This document shows positions 23,527 through 33,180 of a stretch of 64,000 bases of DNA, piece after piece. Position 1 is the first letter of the stretch; each line of letters starts with the position of its first letter. The position numbers and the translations under genes are program-made. Source of the DNA: Chelonoidis abingdonii (Eukaryota; Chordata; Testudines; Testudinidae). The notes beneath the pieces were generated by a model. The model saw only the letters and a list, made by a program, of their open reading frames with translations. It was not told the DNA's origin and did no database searches. Where the stretch lies: contig NC_133770.1 in assembly GCF_003597395.2 (NCBI RefSeq), forward strand, positions 35,866,339 to 35,930,338, read 5' to 3'.

Positions 23527-24550
23527 TAGGGGTTGGCAACCTTTCAGAAGGAGTATGCCGAGTCTTCATTTATCCACTTTAATTTAAGGTTTCGCGTGCT
23601 GGTAATACATTTTTAATGTTTTTCAGAAGGTCTCTCTCTGTAAGTCTATACATTATATAACTAAACTAGTTTCATATTGTAAAATAAAGAAGGTTTTCAA
23701 AATGTTTAAGAAGCTTCATTTAAAATTAAAATGTTGATCTTACGCCGCCAGCCTGCTCAGCCCACTGCTGATCTGGGGTTCTGTTCATCTAGGCCGGCAG
23801 CGGGCTGAACAGGGCCTGCAGCTGGGACCCCCGCTTCTTCTCTGCAGACCCTGGGACTCCCATGCCCCATCCAACCCCCCCTGCTCCCTGACTGCCCTCT
23901 CCAGAGACCCCCCCATCCCAACCACCCTGCCCATGATCCCACCCCCTATCCAACCCACACTGCTCCCTGTCCCCTGACTCACCCCACCCCTTATCCAACC
24001 CTCCCGGCCCCAGATCCCTTAGCATGAGGCTCCTAACAGCATGTTCTGATCCGCGCAGAGCCACACACGCTGCCCCACAGGAGCGGGCAGCCCCGCCCCT
24101 CAGAGCACTGCGTGCATGGCAGCCTGGCTCCAGAGGAGGGCGGAATCATGTTTGCCTCCCTGCGGAGCCAAACACTGCCCCACGGGCGCTCGCAGCCCTG
24201 GCCCCCTGAGAGCTGCACGCATGGCGGCATGGCTCCAGGGAACAAGGGAAGGCAGGGGAGGGGCCATCAGCTTGCTGCGCTTGGCCGGATGCTCCGGCCC
24301 AGGAGCACGGACCCCGTGGCTTGCCGCGCCGGAAGAGTGGGACTATTTGCCCACCCCTGCATTAGGGTGTGCCTGGGCACATCCCGTGCGCAAGCCTGTG
24401 CTTCTGCCCCCTGCCCCCATGGGGGGGGGGGGCGGAGAAGAGCGGGCCGGGCCGGGCCAGGCCAGGCAGGATTTTTAATGGCACACTGCTCCAGCAGGCA
24501 GCAGCATGCCATTAAAAAAAAAAAAAAATCGGCTAGCGTGCCCACCCCTG
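23527..24550. mobile_element. Non-autonomous hAT element (composite)
   Basis: Left end taggggttggcaaccttt, right end gtgcccacccctg, flanked by gagtacaa (23519-23526) and gagtacag (24551-24558), an 8-bp duplication with one mismatch. An AT-rich left arm (23527-23740) is followed by a GC-rich interior. A second terminal-like cccacccctg at about 24350 suggests one hAT element nested or fused within another. Internal ORFs up to 184 codons (24112-24666) have no recognisable protein content. Confidence 0.82.
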
Positions 24551-24596
24551 GAGTACAGGTACTGTCGGAGGCATTACTGGGATATCTTTGGCTTAG

Positions 24597-25265
24597 GGTT
24601 GCTAACTTTCTGATTGCAGAAGATCAAACACCATTGCCCTGCCCCAAGGCCCCACCCCTTCTCTGAGACCCCACCCCTGCTCACTCCATCCCCCCTCCGT
24701 CTGTCACTCGCTCTTCCCCACCTTCACTCACTCATTTTCACCAGGCTGGGGCAGGGTTTTGGGGTGTGGCAGGGCTCAAGCCAGGGCTGTGGGCTCTGTG
24801 GTGAGGCCGGGGATGAAGGGTTTGGAGTGCACGAGGGGGCCCCAGGCTGGGGCTGAGGGTTTTGGAGAGTGGGAGGGGGTGCAGGTTCTAGGAAAGAGTT
24901 TGGTTGTGAGAAGGGACTCAGGGCTGGGGTGCAGAAGGTGGTATGGGCTCTGGGTAGCACTTACCTCAGGTGGCTCCCGGAAACAGCTGGCATATCCCTG
25001 TGGCCCCTAGGTGCAGGGTAAGCCAGGGAGGCTCCATACGCTGCCCTCGCCCGCAGTTCTCATTGGCTGCAGTTCCCAGCCAATGGGTGCTGTAGGGCCA
25101 ATGCTCAGGGAACGGGCAGTGCGTGGAGCCTTCTTGGCCACCCCTGCACCTAGGGGCTGCAGTGACATGCTAGCCACTTCTGGGAGCCACGCCTTGGCCC
25201 CGCTTCACCACCAACCGGATTTTTAATGGCCCAGTCAGTGGTGCTGACCAGAGCCACCAAGGTCT
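24597..25265. mobile_element. Second GC-rich hAT-type element
   Basis: Starts agggttgctaactttctgat, has a C-rich then G-rich interior and the paired ctcattggctgcagttccc / cagccaatgggtgctg inverted words typical of turtle hAT interiors, and ends near gctgaccagagccaccaagg. The right terminal repeat has decayed, so the right limit is approximate. Confidence 0.6.
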
Positions 25266-26279
25266 TTATTTTATTTTTGACAATCACAATCATGTATGTG
25301 ACTCTCTAACATTTAACTCCATCATTACTGTTAATGTCAGACTTGTAACCGCATTTATTTTGGCACAAATTTTAAGTTACTATACAGTGTCTAAAGTTAT
25401 GTGTTTAGATAATTTTTTTCTTTTTTAAACTGGCATTGCTAAGGTGAATACAAGCTAAATTTACATTCTAGAAGGATGCTATTATTGGACTGTACCACTT
25501 TAAATAAGGAATGACAAAGCACAATATGGCAATAAAAGTGATAACTATAATTGCTCCAGCCAGGACAGGGTTAGGCATTTTAGAAATTATTACTCAAAAA
25601 ATTAAATCTAACTTTGAAAAGAATAAAATTACAGAGAATATATATTTCAGTAGGAAGTACAAAGAGATTACAAAAAACAATAATAATATTACAAGCGAGA
25701 GAGCATGCAGAGGCGGAAGAGTGAGAGACGGTGTGTGAGACACAGGGAGAGCGTTGGAGGGAGAGTGTATGTGAAACTGTGTGCGCCAGAGTGTGTGTCA
25801 GCACTCTCTCTTTTAGCTGAGCACCCAGGAGCATGAATGTATGTTCAGCAGCAGCCACAACTCCCATTCCTGACCCAAAGGAACTAGCGCTGAAAGGCTC
25901 CTTGTCCCCCCCACCCCAGTTCAGCAGACTCCCACTCGGCCACAGCCACCTCTAGCAGCGGGTGAGCTCCCCCAGCACCCTGCCAGCCATGAATCAGCTT
26001 CCCAAAGAAATGGAGACTGGCAAATATTGAGGTGGCTATAGCCCCGCAAACCCCAGTGCCCAGCAGCATGCCTGGCCAGAATTCTTGGGCTTTATGTGGG
26101 TAGAGGGGATTTGACCTATCAGTTTATCTTATGATAACCTTCAAAGGGCAGTTCTTTCATCTAATTTTAATATTTACAGTACTGTTTGTTGATAGTTATT
26201 TTGAAGATAACAGGCTACTTCTATTAGTTATTTCAGTGGATCTTTTGATAGTGTATTGACAAGATTATGGAGTAATGAA

Positions 26280-26375
26280 TGGCCAAATTCTGCATTACTC
26301 ACTCAATTAAAACTCCCACTATAATCAATGAGAGTTTTGCTTGAGTGAAGACTACAGAATTTGGACCACTATCCT
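26280..26375. repeat. Small palindromic MITE
   Basis: ggccaaattctgca at the left and its inverse (tacagaatttggac) at the right, with inverted words tactcactcaa / ttgagtga and aactcccact / gagagtttt inside. About 95 bp, old. Similar ancient pieces (ggtcaaattctgctgtcag) lie at about 46967. Confidence 0.6.
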
Positions 26376-26940
26376 TAAAAAAAAAAAAAAAAAAGTTGTT
26401 ATTAAAGAGCAGGAATAACATGGTGGTTGGTAGAACAGAAATAAAATGTTATAAAGCGCTTTAAAGGAGGTTAATAGCCTGACTTAAGAAAAAAAAGCTA
26501 GCATACTCTGAATGAAAACTGCGCACTCTGTCCTTAATACTAAGCTGGCTATAGTTACATTAAATTACATACTTTTCCATGTTGCACCTCAAAGTATGTA
26601 AGATCATTAACCGTTTCAGAGACCTCCTAAAAGGGCTGCAGTCAAAAGACAGGATGAGTTAAGGACAGAGCGGCAGTTTTAACTCTGAATTTGTCCAGCT
26701 ACTTTATTTAAGAATTTATATTATGCTCATTAAGATAACTAGGAACAGTTTTAAAAAAAATGTAAATGTCTATTGCTGGGAATAGAGCAGAAACATTTGT
26801 CTGGGTCTAAATCAGACTCCTGATATTAAATACACTATAAATAGAGGCAGTTTCAAATCTAGGTTCTAAGTCAATGGCCTCCAAAGTTCAAAGATGTTCA
26901 GATCCAGAGTTTTGGTTCAGCCCATTTTGTTAATTAACTA

Positions 26941-27419
26941 CTGTATATACTTGTTCACTAGCCCGTTCGTTTATAAGCTGACCTCCCAAGATGGTAAGGC
27001 AAAAATAGCAAAAACTGTATGACCCTTTCATAAGCTGACCCTGTATTTCAGGGGTTGGCAAACTTTGGCTCCTGGCCCATCAGGGTAAGCCGCTGGTGGG
27101 TTGGGATGTTTTGTTTACCCAGAGCCTTCATAGTCCCTCAGCTCCCAGTGGCCACGATTTGCCATTCCCAGCCAATGAGAGCTGCGGGAAGTGGCACATT
27201 GGCTGGGACCACCAAACTGTGGCCACTGAGAGCTGAGGGGCTCTATGTCTCCAGATACTCCAGGTAAACAAAATGACAATGTATTAGATATTCAATTCAG
27301 TGATTCCATAGAGTTTAAAATCATCAAATTTGGTGTAGACCCGTTAATAAGCCAACCCCTGCTCTTTGATGCGTCGCTTTTTTACCAAAAATATTCAGCT
27401 TATGAATGAGTATATACAG
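26941..27419. mobile_element. Mariner-type MITE with nested hAT piece
   Basis: Ends CTGTATATACTTGTTC and its inverse (gaatgagtatatacag), each flanked by TA (26939-26940, 27420-27421), as expected for Tc1/mariner insertion. Inner arms share taagctga and ttattaagcc-like words. The centre is displaced by 27049-27275. Confidence 0.75.
27049..27275. mobile_element. Truncated hAT fragment inside MITE
   Basis: Begins caggggttggcaaactttgg, continues tttgtttaccc and cagccaatgagagctgcggg, and stops at the mirror caggtaaacaaaa. This is the first half of a palindromic hAT element; the right terminal repeat is missing. Confidence 0.7.
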
Positions 27420-27829
27420 TACTTCAAGATTCTTCCACGTAAGGGTCCCACCAGATCTCAAACTAGAATTCCAATGCAATATTTCCTGCAAATTTGGCTT
27501 TTTCCTTTGGGGTCTCTCTCTCCCCTTCCCTGGTTTGTTTGAATCACCTGCAGTTTCAGTTCCAGTGTTTCACTACAGCTCACTTACCAGAGCTGCATTG
27601 TATTTGGGCCTGTCATTTAAAACATTATGTCAATAGGTTCCCTAGAGCTCTTAAACTTCAAAACTATCACTACCGGGCAGTTTAGGGTTAAGTTAACTCA
27701 GCAAACTCACAACAGGAATAAAATCCAATCTGGAGCTTTGCTAGCAGCTAGTGAAATATTTTCCTTATTTTTCTAATGTTCTAGAAATAAAGTTACTTTA
27801 GAAGATTCATAGATTTGAATTACTCTTAC

Positions 27830-27902
27830 CTTTTTCATTTCTTCTACATACGCTATCATGGCTTCTTCTTTGGGCATATCCCCCAAAGCACTCCAAGCAT
27901 CC
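27830..27902 (-). CDS. ACBD5: ACBD5 coding exon 3 (ACB domain)
   Basis: A 73-base exon that completes the tryptophan split across the intron and encodes WDAWSALGDMPKEEAMIAYV followed by E-E-M-K-K. This is the third and fourth helix of the ACB domain and includes the conserved tyrosine of AYV. The acceptor is tcctag|GG at 27902 and the donor is AAG|gtaaga at 27830, leaving the frame on a codon boundary. The same residues are found in vertebrate ACBD5. The short size and flanking poly-T tract make it easy to miss by ORF length alone. Confidence 0.94.
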
Positions 27903-28064
27903 CTAGGAATGAAAACCATGGACATTTTCAGAACACCCATGGTCTGCCTATGTTTTTCAGTCCAGCATTAAGTAAAGTCTTTCTTACTGTGTCTGCAGTT
28001 GTAAAAAAAAAAAAAAAAATTTAACTTGCTGATTTGGGAGCATAATCAGGTAATTGGGCATCTA

Positions 28065-28200
28065 CTCAGAGACATCATGATCCAGTGTATAGAGGACTGG
28101 ACTGTGAGTCAGGAGACAAGTTCTATTCCAGATTCTAACACTGATCAACTGTTTGGCATTGGACATGATCAGTTTTTAAAGAGAAGGGACCTTCAAAAAG
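28065..28200 (+). repeat. MIR-like tRNA-derived SINE
   Basis: tgtatagaggactgg (A box region), gtgagtcaggagac, gttctattcca (B box) and cactgatcaact are the MIR/CORE-SINE head. Diverged and truncated at the right. Confidence 0.75.
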
Positions 28201-28204
28201 GTAT

Positions 28205-29745
28205 TTTTATATTAGCCATATACATATTGCTGCTGAAGTATAAATACAACCAGAATTATGTACAGGTCTATTTAATCTTTTCAATTAAGCCTTATTCCAA
28301 CAGGAAAGTAACAGCCTAAAAATAAAATTGCTTACTTATCTCTGACAGAATATACATTATGGGTTTGGGGCCATACTGCATCCATTCATAAAAAACACAG
28401 GCATACCAGGAAACTTTGAGATTCCAGTGTCAATTTCCTTGCAAGCCTTCCCTGGGAGATGGGAAGAGGTTTGCAGAGTGTTTTATTAAATTTAAATGGA
28501 ATAGATGGGCTAACCTAATTAGTTTAATTTAGTTACCGTTTAACATTAAACAGTGCTGAATAAAATTGGTATACAGAGACTTTAGTCTGCTTAGTATTAC
28601 AGCAAACGCTATTAAAAGTTAATAAAAAAGTTTAAAATAAAAAGGAAAAACAGTAAAAATATTTGAAATGTAATGTATTGAATAGGGCTTTTATTTTAAC
28701 AACATCCATTTTTCTTTTTCCCTTTTAGCTGGAAAAAGTTTTTAGAAGAAGAAAAAAAAAACACCCTTGTTTGACAGTCTTAGATAGTAGATCAAAGATG
28801 GTAATAACTGTCCTTTGGGGGAAAAGAAAAAAAAAGTTAGTTGAGATGGATTGGAGTTGTTGTAGTTAAAGTCCATTTTATCCCAGGTGGTGTTCATCCC
28901 AGCGGGATCCAGTGGTGATGTCATCTGGGTCTCCCTCTCTGGCCTGATCAGGATCTCTCTCAAGATCAGGATAACGGAGGACCAGAGTCACAGGAGATGG
29001 TGGGAGCGGCTGTGAGGACGATGAAGCTCATTCCAATAGCCAATTTTTTTTATCCAAAGTCTCTTTCCTTAAGGACCCAAAATAGGAGTGATGGGTGAAA
29101 ATTATTTTGTCCACCAGAGGCCTAATTTTTGACACACCAGTTTTGGTTCACTGATTTCTGGTTCTACATTTTTCTTATTTAGTCAGCATATCTTAACACA
29201 GTTCTTCAGTTATATCAGTATGCCTTGTTGCTTAGACTAATTCAGTCTGGCTGGCTAGCTCCCTTTCACAACTTCTCCCTGTCAACATTTGTTATAAGTT
29301 AGTGACATTTTATGCACTTAAGCTCATAATTAGAGTAAATTTGTAGATCAAATTATTACAGCCAAAGACAGGGAGGAGTCTCCTACCTCCAAGGATCCCT
29401 GAGATACAGGAGGAAGAGAAATCCCATCCTATGCAAAGCTGGCCGTAGCATTTTGTGGGGAGGGGAAGGGCGGGGATGCATACACGTCACTGTACACAGT
29501 GAGGGTCAGCAAAGTTATTCGGAGGCATTTCAATTTTAATTAACTAACTTTAAATAACAAGCCAGGGAGTGCTTGATTTTTAGCCCTCTTGCTGTAGAAG
29601 TAGACCTCAGATGTTTGAGCCTGAGTCCATATATAGTTGCCAATATTTTTAAAAAAAGCCTTTCAAGGGATGATTGTATCAGCGTAGGTCTGGAGACCAT
29701 AGTTTCCCTCTCCCTAATTGCCAAAGAGCTTGGTGTGCACATTGA
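28205..29745. other. ACBD5 intron 2, nothing recognised
   Basis: AT-rich to about 28860, then a mixed stretch (28860-29030) with gatcaggatctctctcaaga that looks like an unclassified repeat. No gene. Confidence 0.45.
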
Positions 29746-29749
29746 TTAA

Positions 29750-29950
29750 CTTTAGGATTTGTAAAGCGCTTTACTAACATTAATCATCATGATTGCCTGT
29801 GAACTAGGCAAGTAGTATTACAGTTTTACATTGTATAAAATAAAGGTAAGGTACGAACAGAGTGATCTGACAAAAGCCACAGGGGGAATCTATGTCAGAA
29901 CTGGGATTAGAACACAAGTTTCCCTTCCTCTCGGTCCTGTACTTAGTTCA
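29750..29950 (-). repeat. MIR-like SINE, antisense
   Basis: Antisense words tttgtaaagcgcttta, actgggattagaacacaagt (inverted B box) and ctctcggtcctgtactta mark an old MIR/CORE-SINE copy with its 3' CORE end at the left. Confidence 0.7.
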
Positions 29951-30326
29951 TTTGATCCTGTCTTTCTTACTATTAAATTCTCCATCCAACTTGTAGTAAG
30001 AGCCCAGATTGTCTGTTCTATAATGGAGCCATCTCAGGATAGGCAGTCAGATGGGAAGGAACTTGTTGCCACAGCCTAAGAGCACTGCCTCCCTACAGCT
30101 GCAAACTGATTTGGGCTCCCCTAAATTCTGGGGAGAGGAGGAAATGGATAGATCTCATTGTAGTACCTCTGTAGTAAGCAGCATCCTCCTCAATTTGAGA
30201 AGCAAAGGGAATGTCCTCTCCCCTAATTCTGAGATACCACACATCATTTAAATGTAACGGCTGGAACACAGGGGGGAAATCCACAATATACATACCAATT
30301 TCATTATTAAGGGAAGGGACTTTTTG

Positions 30327-30327
<1 letters not shown>

Positions 30328-30359
<32 letters not shown>
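30328..30359. repeat. (CA)n microsatellite
   Basis: About 15 CA units, 90 bases left of ACBD5 exon 2, in the intron downstream of its donor. Confidence 0.95.
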
Positions 30360-30360
<1 letters not shown>

Positions 30361-30449
30361 TTTGTTAACTGAAGTCTTTAAAAAGAGAGAAGATGCTCTT
30401 AGACAAAGTTTCAGTACAAATAACCAAACAATCTCTCATACACAATTAC

Positions 30450-30570
30450 CATTTATATCTACCAATAGGATCCCAGAATCCAGGTCTTGGACTGTTACAG
30501 GGTCCTTGGGTTGCTTGCTTATAAAAGCTATAGAACTTGAGCATCATTTCATTCGATGGCTGGAATGAAC
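30450..30570 (-). CDS. ACBD5: ACBD5 coding exon 2 (ACB domain core)
   Basis: Encodes the core of the acyl-CoA-binding fold: S-F-Q-P-S-N, then [18 protein letters not shown], then [13 protein letters not shown]. These carry the ligand-contacting tyrosine and lysine of the FYKQAT motif and the lysine of the RYKW motif. The acceptor is gttttcattag|GT at 30570 and the donor is TG|gtaattg at 30450. The exon enters in phase 1 (G|GT, glycine) and leaves after two bases of the tryptophan codon, which exon 3 completes with G. The stretch N-S-P-R before PGFW differs slightly from the mammalian K-L-S-R. It falls wholly inside repeat-poor intronic DNA. Confidence 0.95.
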
Positions 30571-32208
30571 CTAATGAAAACATATTTTAAAAATCAGTGG
30601 AAATTGATATTAAAGACATTTAGTCTCTTTTTATGCATTTTTAATATTTCCATGGGAAATTAACCTGCACTTCTTATAACTCACAGTATGATAAAGGGTC
30701 AGATCCTCAAAAGCACAATTCCTCCCGAAGTCAATGGAAATGGTGTGGGTTAATACATTTCTGGATTAGGCCCAAAGTGAATATTTACTGATTGAGGGAA
30801 AATTTCAGACCTACTTTAAGGGGCTGGATGATCAGTGACTTTGGACTTTAAGCTCCAAGTTCAGAAGACGGTCTACTAAATCAGTCACCCTGACTACTGT
30901 AAAGGGACACAATCAACTTCACCACATTTGTCCGGATTTTGAAAAACTATTTTTTACTTAGAACAAATAACATAATTGACAGATTTGAGATCAAAATGTT
31001 TCACTGTTTCTTCAGTCTGTTTACTTTAGGCATTTGACAACACTTTCTGTATAGTCATGGTTTTCTCAAAAACAGAAAACACTTGTACAAACAGGAAAAT
31101 CTGATTATCTGGCAGAGGGAATTCACAGTCAGGCATTTCTCCTGAAACAGCTTTTAAGTTGAAATCTATTCAGTTTAAAAAAAAAAAAAAAAAAGCTGAT
31201 AATGATCCTTTAATTTTTGCCCTCACAAAATCAATTATAGTTTAAACTGAGGTTTTGGCCTCTCTGTTAATGTAAGATAATCAGTGTCTATTTGATAATA
31301 GCACAAAAAAAAATTCTAGGGGAAAAAAAAAGGCTTGTCCTCAATTTTTGCAATTCTTCAAACATTTAATAATTTTCTTTACTCTTCAAACTAACAAATT
31401 CACAATGATAGCTGTGAAGTCATAAATCATATTAGGGATTTCAAGAAGGCAAGTACTTTCTCCTACTTTTGCAAGGAAGGTGGAGTGGGAATGAGTAGGA
31501 TAGAAAAAGCTACATTGTTTACATCAACAAACCACCTCCTACATGAACAAAATGCACGCTTAACATGCTCTGGAGGGACAAAGAAATGTGTTCCATGGCA
31601 TCAGGAATGATTAAACAAATTTGGAACTGATTCGGAAAAAATATTAAAAGCAAATTTTAAAATTGATCTGCTGGGCCCCTGCAAACCCTTACAGTACAGT
31701 ATTTATTGAATCATTAATCGCAAATATCAGAAAATTGTAGATGATACCATGTCTTTAAGTGGCTGAACAAATAAGTTATGAATAAGCTTTTGGGCTAGAA
31801 GGCCAGTGTAAGGGACAGCTCTGTCACCATGTTCAATGGCTGGTGTCACTCAGACAGTACCCTCATCATCTGTCAGTAATTCCCTAGCCCCACTGGGGAC
31901 TCCCCTGCATTCCAGCTGCTTGCCAGATACCTTCGTTTAGAGCTCTAGAGGGGACAATGGGGGAGGACGTGGCTACCCTGGCAGAGCTGTAGTGAGGTGG
32001 ATCAGGTTTATCTTGTCCTGGCGGGGAGAGGCGGTGCGAGGTAACAGCCAGTGATTGCTCTCCTGGGAAAGTGGCAAGGCTGTAATCGGCCTGCGCTTCA
32101 GACGGCAAAAGAGCAGGCGAGCGTCCGGGTCCGCAGGTTTCCTCTCCTCCAGCCGGCTGCTGCCCCACAGGCCTTGCACTGACACAAGCCTTCTAGCCCC
32201 GCTCACTT
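30571..32208. other. ACBD5 intron 1
   Basis: Between exons 1 and 2. AT-rich with A-tracts near 31175 and 31310; the 32000-32208 part is GC-rich and belongs to the CpG island. An old palindromic-MITE half (agggtcagatcctcaaaagc) is at about 30697. Confidence 0.55.
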
Positions 32209-32210
32209 AC

Positions 32211-32286
32211 CATTTTTGGGCAAGCTCTGAATCACCTTCACGGCCGCCTCAAACCTGGTCTCATGCACCGAGCCGGTCTCCGCCAT
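32211..32286 (-). CDS. ACBD5: ACBD5 coding exon 1 (start codon)
   Basis: First coding exon of acyl-CoA-binding domain-containing protein 5, a tail-anchored peroxisomal membrane protein. In the known family it binds very-long-chain acyl-CoA through an N-terminal ACB domain and tethers peroxisomes to the ER by binding VAP proteins. The exon encodes M-A-E-T-G-S-V followed by HETRFEAAVKVIQSLPKN, which is helix 1 of the ACB domain and nearly identical to the mammalian start. It ends one base into a glycine codon at a consensus donor (G|gtaagt, intron begins at 32210). The start is the ATG at 32286, which matches the short mammalian isoform and sits in a CpG-rich region. Joined with the five exons further left, all phases agree. 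An upstream in-frame extension, as in the long human isoform, cannot be excluded. Confidence 0.95.
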
Positions 32287-32650
32287 GCCCCCCGCCTTCT
32301 CCTCTGCCACAGCCGGGCCCGAGATGTGTCAGCTGGAACCGCGCAGCAGCAGCAGCTTCCCCTCCCCGAGGCGCCTGCATCCAACTGACCGGAGACAAAG
32401 GGAGCGGAATGGGCGACTGCTCCAGTCCCGCCACCCACGGCAGGAGCACCCCCCTCGGGAGAGACTGACTGAGGCAAAGGTCCAACACTTCCCCCCACAT
32501 CTCAGCGCCTCATTCCCACCACCTCTCCCCATCCGCCCGGCCCGATCCCCTTCCATAACTCAACCAACACTGCCCATTGCCCTCTCCACCGCAACTCCCT
32601 GTGACCTCCCACCTGTCCACTGCCCCTCGGAGCTCGTCCCCCGACCCCCG

Positions 32651-32830
32651 CTCACTGCCCCTCGGAGCTCGCCCCCCGCCCCGAAACGCGCCCCCCTCAC
32701 TGCCCCTCGGAGCTCGCCCCGCGCCCCGAAACGCGCCCCCCTCACTGCCCCTCGGAGCTCGCCCCCCGCCCCGAAACGCGCCCCCCTCACTGCTCCTCGG
32801 AGCTCGCCCCCCGCCCCGAAACGCGCTCCC
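32651..32830. repeat. 45-bp minisatellite, 4 copies
   Basis: Four head-to-tail copies start at 32651, 32696, 32741 and 32786, each beginning ctcactgc and containing cggagctcg and ccgaaacgcg. They differ by single substitutions, with a diverged partial copy at about 32620. The 45-base period keeps reading frames open and explains long shadow ORFs here. The minus strand carries several runs of five to six G per unit, so G-quadruplex formation is plausible. It sits about 365-545 bases upstream of the ACBD5 start. Confidence 0.9.
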
Positions 32831-33094
32831 CCTCGCCGCGGCACAACCCGGTAGTTGACAAGGCCCACAATAAATAGTCGCCTTTTTCCTCAGCTGTTAA
32901 GAGCAAACACGGTAGCCAAGGCAGTGGCAGCTAGTCCTGCTCCCCCACCGCGAAGCCCCCGTAGCAAATTGAGAGCGCGCGCAGTTTGTCACACACACTG
33001 CATAGGCACCTACCTCTGCCCAGGGATCAGGCCCTCTTGTAATGTCTCCCAGCAGCGGGTCCCAGCTCAGCCTTCTGCCTGCCCCCGCCCCGAG

Positions 33095-33113
33095 GCATTC
33101 TGGGAAACGTAGT
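33095..33113 (-). promoter_or_regulatory. ZNF143/THAP11-type SBS motif
   Basis: Minus strand reads ACTACGTTTCCCAGAATGC, which matches the long ZNF143-bound promoter element ACTACAATTCCCAGAATGC at 17 of 19 positions. Such elements are normally close to transcription start sites of CpG-island genes. It lies about 810 bases upstream of the ACBD5 ATG, which suggests that a transcription start is near 33.1 kb, either an upstream ACBD5 5' UTR or a divergent transcript. Confidence 0.65.
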
Positions 33114-33180
33114 CCACTGCGCTGCTCCACTTCCAGTCTGGGGCCTTGCCGTGGGCGGTAACCCCGCCTCTGTGTTGTGA

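Larger units (their letters stand above)
32000..33180 (-). promoter_or_regulatory. ACBD5: CpG-rich promoter region of ACBD5
   Basis: The sequence around and upstream of the ACBD5 start codon is strikingly GC- and CpG-rich compared with the AT-rich flanks, as expected of a CpG-island promoter of a housekeeping gene. It includes the 45-bp minisatellite and a ZNF143-type motif. No TATA box is evident upstream of the ATG. A divergent transcript to the right is possible, but I see no exon for one. Confidence 0.7.

Noticed and set aside
24112..24666. 184-codon open frame
   Set aside because: Lies across two GC-rich hAT elements with low-complexity poly-G and poly-A runs. Compositional, no recognisable protein.
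32285..32854. 189-codon plus-strand open frame with P/R/A-rich repeats opposite ACBD5 exon 1
   Set aside because: It comes from the 45-bp GC-rich minisatellite, whose period is a multiple of three. Both strands are open in several frames, with no domain and no conserved start context.
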